Of a stretch of DNA of 64,000 nt, positions 24,721-33,721 are shown in pieces. The stretch is from Actinoplanes subtropicus (GTDB lineage: Bacteria; Actinomycetota; Actinomycetes; Mycobacteriales; Micromonosporaceae). The notes under the pieces were generated by a model. The model saw only the letters and a list, made by a program, of their open reading frames with translations, was not told where the DNA came from and made no database searches. The translations under genes and the position numbers were made by a program. Where the stretch lies: assembly GCF_000721705.1 (NCBI RefSeq), contig NZ_JOJL01000027.1, positions 124,001 through 188,000 of the forward strand. Direction: 5' to 3'. Every line of letters begins with the position of its first letter. Within the stretch, counting starts at the first letter, position 1.

Positions 24721-27123
24721 TCAGTGGCCGTGTCTCTTGCCGCCGCCGTTGCCGGGGTTGGGTGCGGTGGCGCCGCCCGGGCCCTTGCTGATTTCCATGG
24801 TGATCGCCGTGTTCTTCGAGGCCATGCCGGTCGGCTGGGTGTCCGCCACGGTGCCCGCCGGGCAGTTCGACGCCACCTGGCCGCCCATCACCGGGGTGAA
24901 GCCGGCGTTCTTCAGCTCGGACTGGGCGTCGCCCACCGCGGTGCAGGACACCGACGGCACCGGCACCATGTCGCCGATCGCGACCTTCGTGTCGCCCGGT
25001 CTGGGGAACTGCACGCCCGGCCGGTTGTCCATGTAGTCGGCCACCGTGTTCCACACCGCCGGGTTGACCTGGCTGTGCGACATGTGCTGGGTCGTCTGCG
25101 GCCAGTCCGTGTCGGCCAGGTAACCGGCCACCACGATCTGCGTCGTGCCGAGGATCAGGGCCGCCGTCTTCGAGCTGTCGGTGGTGCCGGTCTTGCCGAA
25201 GACCGGCTTGCCGACGACGCCGTGCGCGGCGGGCGCCGTGCCACCGCCGCCGCAGCTGCCCAGCTGGGCCGAGTCGCCGACCGGGCAGCGGGCCGCGTCG
25301 ACGGCGGCGCGGGCCACGTCCTGCGAGACGACCCGGCGGCAGTTCGCGCTGCCGACATCGATCTTCTCGTTGTCCTGCGTGACGATCTCCTTCACCGGGG
25401 TCGGCGCGCAGTACTTGCCGTCGGCCGCCAGCGTCGCGTACGCGTTCGCCAGGTCCAGCGGGGTCGACTCGGAGACACCCAGGGTGAACGCGCCCCACTG
25501 CTCGGAGTTGCCCGGCTTGGCCAGCTCGGCGTCGTTGGAGGCGCGGAACTGGATGCCGAAGTCCTCCGCGGTCTGCACCACGTTGTCGGCGCCGACCTCC
25601 TCCTCGAGCGGCACGAAGTACGTGTTCACCGAGTGCCCGAAGGCCGACCACATGTTGTAGACGCCGGCCTCGCTCTCGCCCGCGTTGCCCGGGCAGTAGA
25701 AGTGCGTGCCGGGGCAGGCGGCCGGGCTGCTCGGGTCGACGATGTAGTGCGTCTTCGCCACCGTTCCCGCGGTGAGCGTATGGGTCAGCGGGATGCCCTG
25801 CTTGAGGGCCGTCACCAGGGTGAACATCTTGAACGTCGAGCCGGCCTGGTAGCCGTCGACGTCGCCGCCGCCGCTGATGATCGGGTTGGTGGTGTTCGGG
25901 TACGTGCCCTTGATGCCCCGGTCCCGCTTGGCGGGGTTCGAGGACAGGTGGTTGTTCGAGTCGTCCAGGCTGTAGGTGCGGTTCGCCGAGAGCGCCAGCA
26001 CCTGGCCGGTGCCCGGTTGCACGGCCGCCAGCATCAGCGCGTCCTTGTTGCCGTTGCTGATCTGCTCGGAGATCCGCTTGTGCATGGCCGCGGTGGTCTT
26101 GACGTCCATCGTGGTGACGACCCGGTAGCCGCCGTCGTTGAGGCGCTGCTCCCGGTCGTACGTGGTGGCGCCGAAGGCCTGCTGGCTGAGCCACCACCGG
26201 GTGAAGTAGTCGCAGAAGAAGCCCCACTCGTTCTTGTTGACCGAGATGCAGCCGTTGCCGGTCTTCTTGACCGTGTGCGGCACCTGCTCCTTCTCGGCCG
26301 CCGCCGCCTGCGCCGCGGTGATCGCGCCGGTGGTGACCATGCCCTGGAGCACGTAGTGCCGCCGGCCGACCGCCTGCGGGTAGCCCGACGTGGTGGTCGG
26401 GTTGAAGCTGGTCGGGGCCTTGACGAAGCCGGCCAGCAGCGCGGCCTGGGCGATGTCGAGGTCCTTCGGGTTCTTCTGGAAGTAGATCTGGCTGGCCGCG
26501 TAGATGCCGTACGCGCCGTTGCCGAACGGGGCGATGTTCAGATAGCGCTCGAGGATCTGCTGCTTGGTCATCTGCTTCTCGAGCTGCATCGCGTACTTCA
26601 TCTCGGTGATCTTGCGTTTCGCCGTGTCCTCGGTGGCCGCCACCACCTCCTGCGGGGTGGTCGCCGAGTAGGCCAGCGACATGCGCGTCAACTGCATGGT
26701 CAGGGTGGAGGCACCCTGCTGGGCGCCGCCGCTCTGGTCGTTGACGAAGGCGCGGATCGTGCCCTTGATGTCCACGCCGCTGTGGTGGTAGAAGTTCCGG
26801 TCCTCGGCGGCGACGATCGCGTTCTGCATGTTGACCGAGATCTGCGACAGCGGCACGTCGCTGCGGAACTCGTCATACATGACCGCGATCTGCGTCTTGT
26901 TGTCGGACGCGAAGACCCGGGTGATCTGGGGGGAGCTGAACGATTTCAGCTGACTCGGCAGCGAATCGAACGCCTTGCCGCCGGCCTCGACGGTGAGGCC
27001 GGACATGGCGGCGGCCGGGAAGGCCGCGGCGGCCACCACCACCCCGGCCAGCGCACCGCAGACAAGCAGCGAGGTCGCGTTCGTAATGATGTTGTGGTCG
27101 CGGCGACGGAACCAGGAAGACAC
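24721..27123 (-). CDS. Class A penicillin-binding protein with C-terminal PASTA domain
   Basis: This bifunctional peptidoglycan glycosyltransferase/transpeptidase has 800 residues from GTG 27123. An N-terminal cytoplasmic arginine patch and one membrane segment (SLLVCGALAGVVVAAAAF) come first. The GT51 domain follows with its catalytic Glu in VAAEDRNFYHHSGVD, plus GASTLTMQL and ERYLNIAPFGNGAYG. The transpeptidase domain carries STFK (SxxK), SVN and KTGT. A PASTA domain (VPSVSCTAVGDAQSELKNAG) and a Gly/His-rich tail end the protein. The start is fixed by the minus-strand -10 TAGGGT at 27131-27136, seven bases upstream (leaderless); the frame open to 27279 is not needed. Confidence 0.93.
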   Translation of the reverse strand: MSSWFRRRDHNIITNATSLLVCGALAGVVVAAAAFPAAAMSGLTVEAGGKAFDSLPSQLKSFSSPQITRVFASDNKTQIAVMYDEFRSDVPLSQISVNMQNAIVAAEDRNFYHHSGVDIKGTIRAFVNDQSGGAQQGASTLTMQLTRMSLAYSATTPQEVVAATEDTAKRKITEMKYAMQLEKQMTKQQILERYLNIAPFGNGAYGIYAASQIYFQKNPKDLDIAQAALLAGFVKAPTSFNPTTTSGYPQAVGRRHYVLQGMVTTGAITAAQAAAAEKEQVPHTVKKTGNGCISVNKNEWGFFCDYFTRWWLSQQAFGATTYDREQRLNDGGYRVVTTMDVKTTAAMHKRISEQISNGNKDALMLAAVQPGTGQVLALSANRTYSLDDSNNHLSSNPAKRDRGIKGTYPNTTNPIISGGGDVDGYQAGSTFKMFTLVTALKQGIPLTHTLTAGTVAKTHYIVDPSSPAACPGTHFYCPGNAGESEAGVYNMWSAFGHSVNTYFVPLEEEVGADNVVQTAEDFGIQFRASNDAELAKPGNSEQWGAFTLGVSESTPLDLANAYATLAADGKYCAPTPVKEIVTQDNEKIDVGSANCRRVVSQDVARAAVDAARCPVGDSAQLGSCGGGGTAPAAHGVVGKPVFGKTGTTDSSKTAALILGTTQIVVAGYLADTDWPQTTQHMSHSQVNPAVWNTVADYMDNRPGVQFPRPGDTKVAIGDMVPVPSVSCTAVGDAQSELKNAGFTPVMGGQVASNCPAGTVADTQPTGMASKNTAITMEISKGPGGATAPNPGNGGGKRHGH

Positions 27124-27130
27124 GGAGGGC

Positions 27131-27136
27131 ACCCTA
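27131..27136 (-). promoter_or_regulatory. -10 hexamer TAGGGT of the penicillin-binding-protein promoter
   Basis: It has the same hexamer and the same 7-base spacing to a GTG start as the polysaccharide deacetylase promoter at 4404-4409. The transcript is predicted leaderless. Confidence 0.6.
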
Positions 27137-27193
27137 CCGACTCTTTCCGTGAAGTCGATGTGAGGTCCGGGGGTGATCTCGGGAACGCCCGCC

Positions 27194-28135
27194 CTAATCG
27201 GGCATTTTCCCCGCGATTCGCTCCTTCTGCGGGACCACTGTGTACTGCGGGTCCCGCGCCGAGGCCATACCGCCATCAAAGATCCCGAATCGGGTGATTG
27301 CGGACGCCGCGAGGAGGGACAGGCCGGAGAGCGCGGACACCACCCGGCTGCGTTTACCGAGCACGGCGCCGGCCACCCCGGCGGCGGTCAGGGTGCGCCC
27401 GGTGCGCAGCAGCCGGCCCGCCTTCCCGGTCGCGTACGGCTCGCTGAGCAGGCCCTTGGTGGTCTCGATCCGGTGCGCGCCGTACAGCTCGAGGGCCGCG
27501 CCCAGCACGGCCATCCGCCGGGCCGGCGGCCCCGGATCGGCGATCAACCCGACCCCGGCCCCGCTCGCCAGGGCGCTGCCGGCAAAGACGAAAGGCAGTT
27601 CCGGGTACGCCGCATGCCAGCTCGGCGTGGCCGTGTCGGCGAGCAGCACGGCCGTGTAGGTGGCCAGCGCGGGCGCGATCGCCCCCGCCGCCAGCCCCGC
27701 GGCCGACCCGACCGGCGGCAGCACCTTGCGCGCGAACCGCGACGGCACCAGCGGAGCCGCTTCGGCCGCCGCGGCCACCCCCGCCGCCGCGCTGAACGCC
27801 GAGAAGATCCAGACGCCCACCGACATCGGCGAGGTCGGCTTGGCCACCCGCAGCATGTGGTGGAACCGCTCCGGCCGGCCCAGGTCGGCGACCAGGAAGT
27901 ACCCGCTGGCGGCCACCGCGCCCAGCGCCGCGACCCGCCCGGCCCGGCGCAGGCGCGGCCGCCCGGTGGCCTGCCCGCCGGCCGCGAGCAGCGCCGACCC
28001 GGCCGCGAGCCCGCCGGTGAACAGGTACGCCGCGACGTCGTGCGTCCAGGGCGCCGGCCGCACGATCGGGCGGCCGTAGTACGAGCGGAAGTCGGCTTTC
28101 GGCACCATCGGCCGGTCGCCGCCGCGCGGGCTCAT
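27194..28135 (-). CDS. NrfD-family membrane subunit of formate dehydrogenase
   Basis: This 313-residue polytopic protein is the quinone-interacting membrane anchor of the formate dehydrogenase encoded upstream in the same operon. It shows SYYGRPIVRPAPWTHDVAAYLFTGGLAAGSALLA (in part PAPWTHDVAAYLFTGGLAAG), YFLVADLGRPERFHHMLRV and TSPMSVGVW, the classic NrfD/PsrC signatures, with roughly eight hydrophobic segments. It replaces the cytochrome b subunit (FdnI) of the E. coli enzyme. ATG 28135 overlaps the fdhB stop (ATGA). After its stop there are only ~70 bp to the penicillin-binding-protein promoter. Confidence 0.9.
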   Translation of the reverse strand: MSPRGGDRPMVPKADFRSYYGRPIVRPAPWTHDVAAYLFTGGLAAGSALLAAGGQATGRPRLRRAGRVAALGAVAASGYFLVADLGRPERFHHMLRVAKPTSPMSVGVWIFSAFSAAAGVAAAAEAAPLVPSRFARKVLPPVGSAAGLAAGAIAPALATYTAVLLADTATPSWHAAYPELPFVFAGSALASGAGVGLIADPGPPARRMAVLGAALELYGAHRIETTKGLLSEPYATGKAGRLLRTGRTLTAAGVAGAVLGKRSRVVSALSGLSLLAASAITRFGIFDGGMASARDPQYTVVPQKERIAGKMPD

Positions 28136-28986
28136 CTGCGCCGTCCCAGGAACGCGACGGCCACCGAGGCGGCCATGGTCAGCGCGGCCAGTCCCGCACG
28201 TTTCCACATATCGGGCAGATCCTTCGTCGTCACCACCGGGTCGGGCGGCAAACCGTACACCTCGGGCTCGTCCAGCAGCAGGAAGAACGCGCCGTCCCCG
28301 CCGACGCCGTCCTCCTCGGAGTGGCCGTACAGCCGGGCCGACTCCACGCCCTCGGCGTGCAGCTTCGCCACCCGCTCGGCGGCGGCCTCGCGCAGCACGT
28401 CGAGCTCGCCGTACTGGATCGACTCGGTCGGGCAGGCCTGCGCGCACGCCGGGGTCAGGCCGTCGCCGATCCGGTCGTAACACATCGTGCACTTCCAGGC
28501 GCGCCCGTCGCCCTCCCGACGATCGATCACGCCGTACGGGCAGGCCGCCACGCAGTACCCGCAGCCGTTGCAGACGTCCTCCTGCACCACGACGGTCCCG
28601 AACTCGGTGCGGAACAACGCCCCGGTCGGGCAGACGTCCAGGCAGCCGGCGTGCGTGCAGTGCTTGCACACGTTCGACATCATCAGCCAGCGGAAGTCCG
28701 GTTTGTCCTGACCCGGCATGCCGAGAAAAACGGGGTCGGGCCGGGGCTGTTCGATGAACGCCACGTGCCGCCACGAGTTGGCCGACAAGCCGCCGGTGTT
28801 GTCGTACGACTGCCCGAGCAGGTCGAATCCGTCGTCCGGGACCGCGTTCCACTCCTTGCAGGCCACCTCGCAGGCCTTGCATCCGATGCATACGGACGTG
28901 TCGGTGAAGAACCCCATCCGGGGCGGCGCGTCGACGTAGCCGGCGTCGGGGGCCGGGTCGAGCGGGCCGTACAGACTGTTAGCCAT
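28132..28986 (-). CDS. Formate dehydrogenase iron-sulfur (beta) subunit
   Basis: This 284-residue electron-transfer subunit contains four [4Fe-4S] cysteine motifs: CIGCKACEVACKEWN; CKHCTHAGCLDVCPTGAL; CNGCGYCVAACPYGV; and CTMCYDRIGDGLTPACAQACPTES (quoted in parts CTMCYDRI and PACAQACP). A C-terminal hydrophobic helix (AGLAALTMAASVAVAFLG) anchors it to the membrane, as in FdnH/FdoH. It passes electrons from FdhA to the NrfD subunit. It overlaps fdhA by 8 bp and the NrfD gene by 4 bp. Confidence 0.95.
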   Translation of the reverse strand: MANSLYGPLDPAPDAGYVDAPPRMGFFTDTSVCIGCKACEVACKEWNAVPDDGFDLLGQSYDNTGGLSANSWRHVAFIEQPRPDPVFLGMPGQDKPDFRWLMMSNVCKHCTHAGCLDVCPTGALFRTEFGTVVVQEDVCNGCGYCVAACPYGVIDRREGDGRAWKCTMCYDRIGDGLTPACAQACPTESIQYGELDVLREAAAERVAKLHAEGVESARLYGHSEEDGVGGDGAFFLLLDEPEVYGLPPDPVVTTKDLPDMWKRAGLAALTMAASVAVAFLGRRR

Positions 28987-31900
28987 CGGCGTCCCCCGTG
29001 GTGACGATCGGCGTGTGGTGACCCGGGATCAGCCCCGCACGACGGCGGTACTCCTCGACGTACGCCAGCAAGGCTTTTCCGATCGGCCGCCGCCCGGGCT
29101 GGATGTCGCAGGTGCCGACCTTGCTCTCCTGGATCAGCACGTTCGGGTCGAGCGTGATGCCGATCAGGTCGTTCGCCGAGTCGCCGGTGACCAGGCCCTC
29201 CGAGCCCCAGTGGTAGGGCAGCCAGAGCTGGTGGATGGTCCGGCCGTCGATCCGCAGCGGCCGTAGCCGTTCGGTGACCAGCACCCTGGCCTCGATCGCG
29301 GCGCGCGCCGTGACGATGTGCGCCCAGCCCAGGTGGGTGAGCCCGCGCTCGGCGGCCAGCGCCGGCGACACCTCGACGAACATCTCCGGCTGCAGCTCCG
29401 AGAGGTACGCGAGCTGCCGGCTCATCCCGCCGGCCGTGTGGTGCTCGGTCAACCGGCTGGTGCTGAACACGTACGGGAAGACCTCGCTGTGCCGTTCCGG
29501 CGGGCTCGGGTTGGTCGGGTTGTCCTCCCGGTCGTAGACCTTGCGGGTCGGGTTCGCCTGCTGGCCGTAGAGCGGGTTGCGGATCGTCGACTCGGCCGGC
29601 TCGTAGTGGGTCGGCATCGGCCCGTCGATCAGCCCGCTGGGGGCGAACAGCCAGCCCTTCCCGTCGCCCTGCATGATGAACGCGTCGTCGCCGGCGATCG
29701 CGGCCACGCCGGTGTCGTCCGGCCCAGGACGGTACGAGGGCGGCTTGGTCTTCTCGAAGTCGGGCACGTCCTCGCCGGTCCACTCGCCCTTCTCCGCGTC
29801 CCACCAGACGTACGCCTTCCGCTGCGACCACGGGTTGCCCTCCGGGTCGGCCGAGGCGCGGTTGTAGAGCGTGCGGCGGTTGGCCGGCCACGCCCAGCCC
29901 CACTCGGGCGCGACGAAGTTCTGCTCCCGCCCCGGCTTGCGGCGGGCCGCCTGGTTCACCCCGTCCTTGAAGACGCCGGTGTAGATCCAGCAGCCGCCCG
30001 AGGTGGTCCCGTCCGGCCGCATCTCGTTGAAGGTGGACAGCAGCTTCCCGGTGGTCAGGTCGTACCCGTTGATCTCCTTGAGGACCAGTTCGGCGTCCGG
30101 CTCCTCACCGCCGTACTCCCAGGTCAGGTTTTTGATCCCCTGATCGCGCGGGAGGGTGGAATCGGCGAGCCGCTCCCGGATGCGTTTGCCCAGGTGGTAG
30201 AAGAACCACAGCTCGCTGCGCGCGTCGCCCGGCGGCTCGACCGCCTTCTCCCGCCACTGCAGCATCCGCTGGGTCTGGGTGAACGTGCCCTCCTTCTCGG
30301 CGTGCGCCGCGGCCGGCATGAAGAACACCTCGGTGCGGCACTGTTCCGGCACGATCTCGCCGGTCGCCGCCTCCGGGCCGCCCTTCCAGAACGTCGCGCT
30401 CTCGATCAGGTACAGGTCGCGGACCACCAGCCAGTCCAGATTCGCCATGCCCAGCCGCTGCGCGCGGCCGTGCGCCGAGCCGACCGCCGGGTTCTGGCCG
30501 AGCAGGAAATACCCCTTGATCTTCCCGTCGATCATGTCGAGGGCCTGCCGGTACGTGCCGTGGTCGCCGGTCACCCGGGGCAGCCAGTCGTAGCCCCAGT
30601 CGTTCTCCTCGGTCGCCGCCGCGCCGAAATAGGCCTTGAGCAGGCTCACCGCGTACGACTCGGCGTTCGACCAGAAGCCCTTCTGGCCCGGGTGCCGGAT
30701 CGCGTCGACCCACTGCCGGAACGTCTCGTGCTTCTCGTGGTTCGGCATCGGCAGGTAGCCCGGCAGCAGGTTGAACAGCGTCGGGATGTCGGTCGAGCCC
30801 TGGATGCTGGCGTGGCCGCGCAGCGCGAGCACGCCCCCGCCCGGCCGCCCCATGTTCCCGAGCAGCAGCTGGATGATCGCGCCGGTGCGGATGTACTGCA
30901 CGCCCACGCTGTGCTGCGTCCACCCCACCGAGTACACGAGGGCGGTGGTGCGCTCCCGGCCCGAGTTCGCGGTCCAGGCTTCGCAAACTTCCAAGAACGC
31001 TTGCCGGGGTACGCCGCAGAGCCGCTCGACGACCTCAGGGGTGTAGCGCGCGTAGTGCCGCTTCAGGACCTGGTACACGCAGCGCGGGTGCTGCAGCGTC
31101 GGGTCCTTCGGCGTGTCCTTGGGCACCGGGGCGCCGTGCGACTCGTGCCGCATCGGCTCGGCCGTGTCCGGGTGCGGCTCGTGGTGCTGCTCCACCCCGT
31201 CGTACGTCCAGCTGTCCGAGTTGTACGTGTTGGTCTCCGGGTCGTAGCCGGAGAACAACCCGTCCAGGTCCTCGGTGTCCCGGAAGTCCTCGCTCACGAT
31301 CGTGGACGCGTTGGTGTACGCCAGCACGTACTCCCGGAAGTCCTTCTCGTTGCTCAGGATGTAGTTGATCACCCCACCCAGGAACGCGATGTCGGTCCCC
31401 GCCCGCACCGGCACGTAGGTGTGCGCGAGCGCGCTGGTCCGGGTGAACCGCGGGTCGACGTGGATCACCTTCGCGCCACGGTTCTTGGCCTCGACCACCC
31501 ACTGGAAGCCCACCGGGTGCGCCTCGGCCATGTTCGAGCCTTGGATGATGATGCAATCGGCGTTCGCCAGATCCTGCAGGAAGCTGGTGGCCCCGCCACG
31601 GCCGAAAGAAGTCCCCAGACCGGGGACGGTGGCGGAGTGTCAAATACGGGCCTGGTTCTCGATCTGGATCGCGCCGATCGCCGTGAAGAGCTTCTTGATC
31701 AGGTAGTTCTCTTCGTTGTCCAGCGTCGCGCCGCCCAGGCTCGAGATGCCCAGCGTGCGGTTGAGCGGCCGTTGCCGATCGTCGCGGTCCTGCCAGGTGG
31801 CGTCCCGCGCCGCTAGCACCCGGTCGGCGATCATGTCCATCGCCGTCTCGAGGTCGAGCCGCTCCCACTCCGTCCCGTACGGCCGGCGGTAGAGCACGTG

Positions 31901-32209
31901 CTGCTGGCGGCGGTCACTGGTGACGAGGCTCAGGCTGGCCGAGCCCTTGGGACACAGCCGCCCCCGGGAGACCGGACTGTCGGGGTCGCCCTCGATCTGC
32001 ACGATCTTCTCGTCCTTCACGAAGATCCGCTGCCCGCACCCGACGGCACAGTAGGGGCAGACGGACTTGGCGACCCGGTCGGCGGTCTCGGTACGCGCGG
32101 TGAGGCCCTTCGACCGCTCCGACTGCGCGGCGGCACCACGACCGAGCGGGTCGGTCCCGGTCAGTTGCCGATAGACCGGCCAGCCCTCGATCCAAGTCCG
32201 GACACCCAC
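28979..32209 (-). CDS. fdhA: Formate dehydrogenase catalytic subunit, selenocysteine-containing (UGA read-through)
   Basis: This molybdopterin (bis-MGD) formate dehydrogenase oxidises formate to CO2. The reading frame contains one in-frame TGA, complement 31640-31642, codon 190. The context RI-U-HSATVPGLG is the active-site motif in which Sec (or Cys) ligands Mo/W and His follows directly. Residues near 50 hold the proximal [4Fe-4S] motif CPYCAVGCGQ and RLCPKG. After the Sec come GRGGATSFLQDL, GSNMAEAHPVGFQW and the long molybdopterin domains, giving 1076 residues. The start GTG 32209 has TAGGTT (32217-32222) seven bases upstream, so it is leaderless. No twin-arginine signal is visible at the N-terminus, so export is uncertain. 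Pipelines that stop at TGA will split it into a 201-aa and an 850-aa piece. Confidence 0.95.
31593..31642 (-). promoter_or_regulatory. Bacterial SECIS element just after the Sec UGA of fdhA
   Basis: Reading along the mRNA, UGA (31642-31640) is followed by CCGCCAC (31635-31629). Then comes an apical hairpin GUCCCC-GGUCU-GGGGAC (31627-31611) and the partner GUGGCGG (31599-31593). The 7-bp outer and 6-bp inner stems and the GGUCU loop match the E. coli fdhF/fdnG SECIS type, whose GGUCU loop is bound by SelB. The distance from UGA to loop (about 20 nt) is as expected. Confidence 0.88.
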
Positions 32210-32216
32210 GCGCTCC

Positions 32217-32222
32217 AACCTA
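32217..32222 (-). promoter_or_regulatory. -10 hexamer TAGGTT of the fdh operon
   Basis: It lies seven bases before GTG 32209 on the minus strand and decides that start over an ATG-like start further upstream. The fdhA-fdhB-nrfD transcript is predicted leaderless. Confidence 0.55.
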
Positions 32223-32300
32223 GCGGCTCGCGGCGTCCCCCGCACGGCGGAGAGCGTTCGGTTTCATCGGGACCTTCTCGTCGATCATGGGAGTCGATAA

Positions 32301-32543
32301 TGGGACGGTGTTGAGCTTTCAGCGGAGTTGGCGCCGGATTTCGAGCAGTTCGTCTACCGCTACTGGGTCGAGAATGTCATCTACCACCACACGATCTACC
32401 AACAGCGCCCCGCCGGCGGCCTGCCCCCGCTCGCGCAGGAGTACCTCGCGCTGCTACAGACGCCCGACCGTCCCGCCCTCGGCATCCGGTCGGCCCCGTT
32501 GTCCTCGTGCGCCGACCATCCGGGTCAACTCGGGCTGTGGTGA
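32301..32543 (+). pseudogene. SMI1/KNR4 (SUKH)-like C-terminal fragment
   Basis: After an in-frame TAA at 32298, one frame reads WDGVELSAELAPDFEQFVYRYWVENVIYHHTIYQQR (in part FEQFVYRYWVENVIYHHTIY) and LPPLAQEYLALLQTPDRPAL to TGA 32543. The FExFVYRYWxEN block resembles the last helix of SMI1/KNR4-family (SUKH) proteins, which often serve as immunity proteins of polymorphic toxins. The rest of the domain is missing. It could instead be a small gene starting at TTG 32328, but no ribosome site is present. Confidence 0.4.
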
Positions 32544-32640
32544 CCGTCGGCATCTGCGCGGCACCCGGCCGGCCATGCCCCGAATCGACATCCCTTCAGC
32601 TGTCGATTGACCCGTACGCTCAAGCATTTGGATCTTCGGG

Positions 32641-33453
32641 TTACAGCCCGGCCTTCTTGACGCCGTAGGTGGCCTGTCCAGTGGTGAAGCCCTCGAACTT
32701 GAGCTGTTCGATGAGTCCCGAGCGGGAGAAGGAGCCGTTATCCAGATACTCCGCCGCCTTCTTGGCGGCCTGCTCGTTCCAGTTCGCCTTCTGCGCGTCC
32801 ACCCCGAAGGTGGCCTGCTTGGTGGAGAACCCTTCGAACTCGAGCTGCTTGATCAGTCCGGAGCGGGAGAAGGAGCCGTTATCCAGATACTCCGCTGCCT
32901 TCTTGACGGCCTGCTCGTTCCAGTTCGCCTTCTGCGCGTCCACCCCGAAAGTGGCGTCCTTGGTGGAGAACCCCTCGAACTCGAGCTGCTTGATCAGTCC
33001 GGAACGGGAGAAGGACGAGTACGACAGGTAGTCGGCTGCCTTCTCGACGGCGTTCTGCTGGGAATCTGTCAGCTCTTTGGTGGGCTCCGAGGCCGGCTCC
33101 GCAACGGCCTCGGTGGCCTCGGTGGCCTCGACGGCCGGCTGACTTGTGGGGGCCAGGCCGCCCTGGTATTCACCGCAGACGGTGGTGTCCCAAAGTGCGG
33201 GGTCGTAGGCACGGATCCCGGCGGTCATCTCGATGCACGCCTGGAGCTTGCCGATTGCCTCCTGGTTCGGTGTGCCCGTGGGTGCGGTGGTGGCCGCCGC
33301 AACGGGCGCACCGGTGGGCGTCTCGTCGTGTCCGCCGGCAGCGACGCCGATGATGACCAGACCGGCGAGTACGCCGCCGACCAGACCGGCCTTCTTGCCC
33401 GCGCTCATTTTCTTCTTCGAGGCGGGAGCAGGGGTGTAATCAGGCATAGGCAT
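32641..33453 (-). CDS. Ltp-family repeat protein with one membrane segment
   Basis: This ~270-residue protein has a short cytoplasmic N-terminus (PMPDYTPAPASKKKMSAGKK), one membrane helix (AGLVGGVLAGLVIIGVAAGG), an Ala/Thr/Glu-rich stalk, and three C-terminal repeats of ~47 residues. Each repeat has the pattern AxxYLxxxSFSRSGLIxQLxFEGF(S/T)TxxATxGV (e.g. GSFSRSGLIKQLEFEGFSTK). This is the Ltp ('host cell surface-exposed lipoprotein') repeat, known from the phage TP-J34 protein that blocks phage DNA injection. Here there is no lipobox; the anchor is a helix. The repeats are nearly identical in DNA too, so copy number may vary. AAGGAGG favours GTG 33459 or ATG 33453 as start. Confidence 0.82.
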   Translation of the reverse strand: MPMPDYTPAPASKKKMSAGKKAGLVGGVLAGLVIIGVAAGGHDETPTGAPVAAATTAPTGTPNQEAIGKLQACIEMTAGIRAYDPALWDTTVCGEYQGGLAPTSQPAVEATEATEAVAEPASEPTKELTDSQQNAVEKAADYLSYSSFSRSGLIKQLEFEGFSTKDATFGVDAQKANWNEQAVKKAAEYLDNGSFSRSGLIKQLEFEGFSTKQATFGVDAQKANWNEQAAKKAAEYLDNGSFSRSGLIEQLKFEGFTTGQATYGVKKAGL

Positions 33454-33678
33454 GGACACGAGCGCCTCCTTGCGCTTGTGCCGGGTAGGCGGCAGCGCAT
33501 TCAGGCCCACCCTTCGAACCGGGCCGCCACCAGGCTAAATGCCGCCCGCGGCGGATCCATCCGTCGGACGTACAGCGGCGGCAGCCTCATGACCGATTCG
33601 TCGATGCCGTTGGTGCCGCTCGGCAGACCGGTGGGATGACGCCGTCCGGGTGCCGACACGAGCCCGGCACCCAGAGGC

Positions 33679-33706
33679 GGCCCGCCACCCGGTGTGGGGG
33701 CGGGCC
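33679..33706. terminator. Terminator hairpin downstream of the PL6 gene
   Basis: GGCCCGCC (33679-33686) and GGCGGGCC (33699-33706) form an 8-bp stem, 16 bp past the minus-strand stop of the lyase gene. On the plus strand the stem is followed by GTTTCT. Confidence 0.6.
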
Positions 33707-33721
33707 GTTTCTGTCGCGTCG

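Noticed and set aside
24262..27297. A 1011-codon plus-strand open frame
   Set aside because: It is the complement of the penicillin-binding protein, which has all catalytic motifs in its own frame.
31640..31642. Nonsense mutation or frameshift splitting fdhA
   Set aside because: The TGA is in frame at the known Sec position, is followed by His and a SECIS hairpin, and the genome carries selA, selB, selC and selD.
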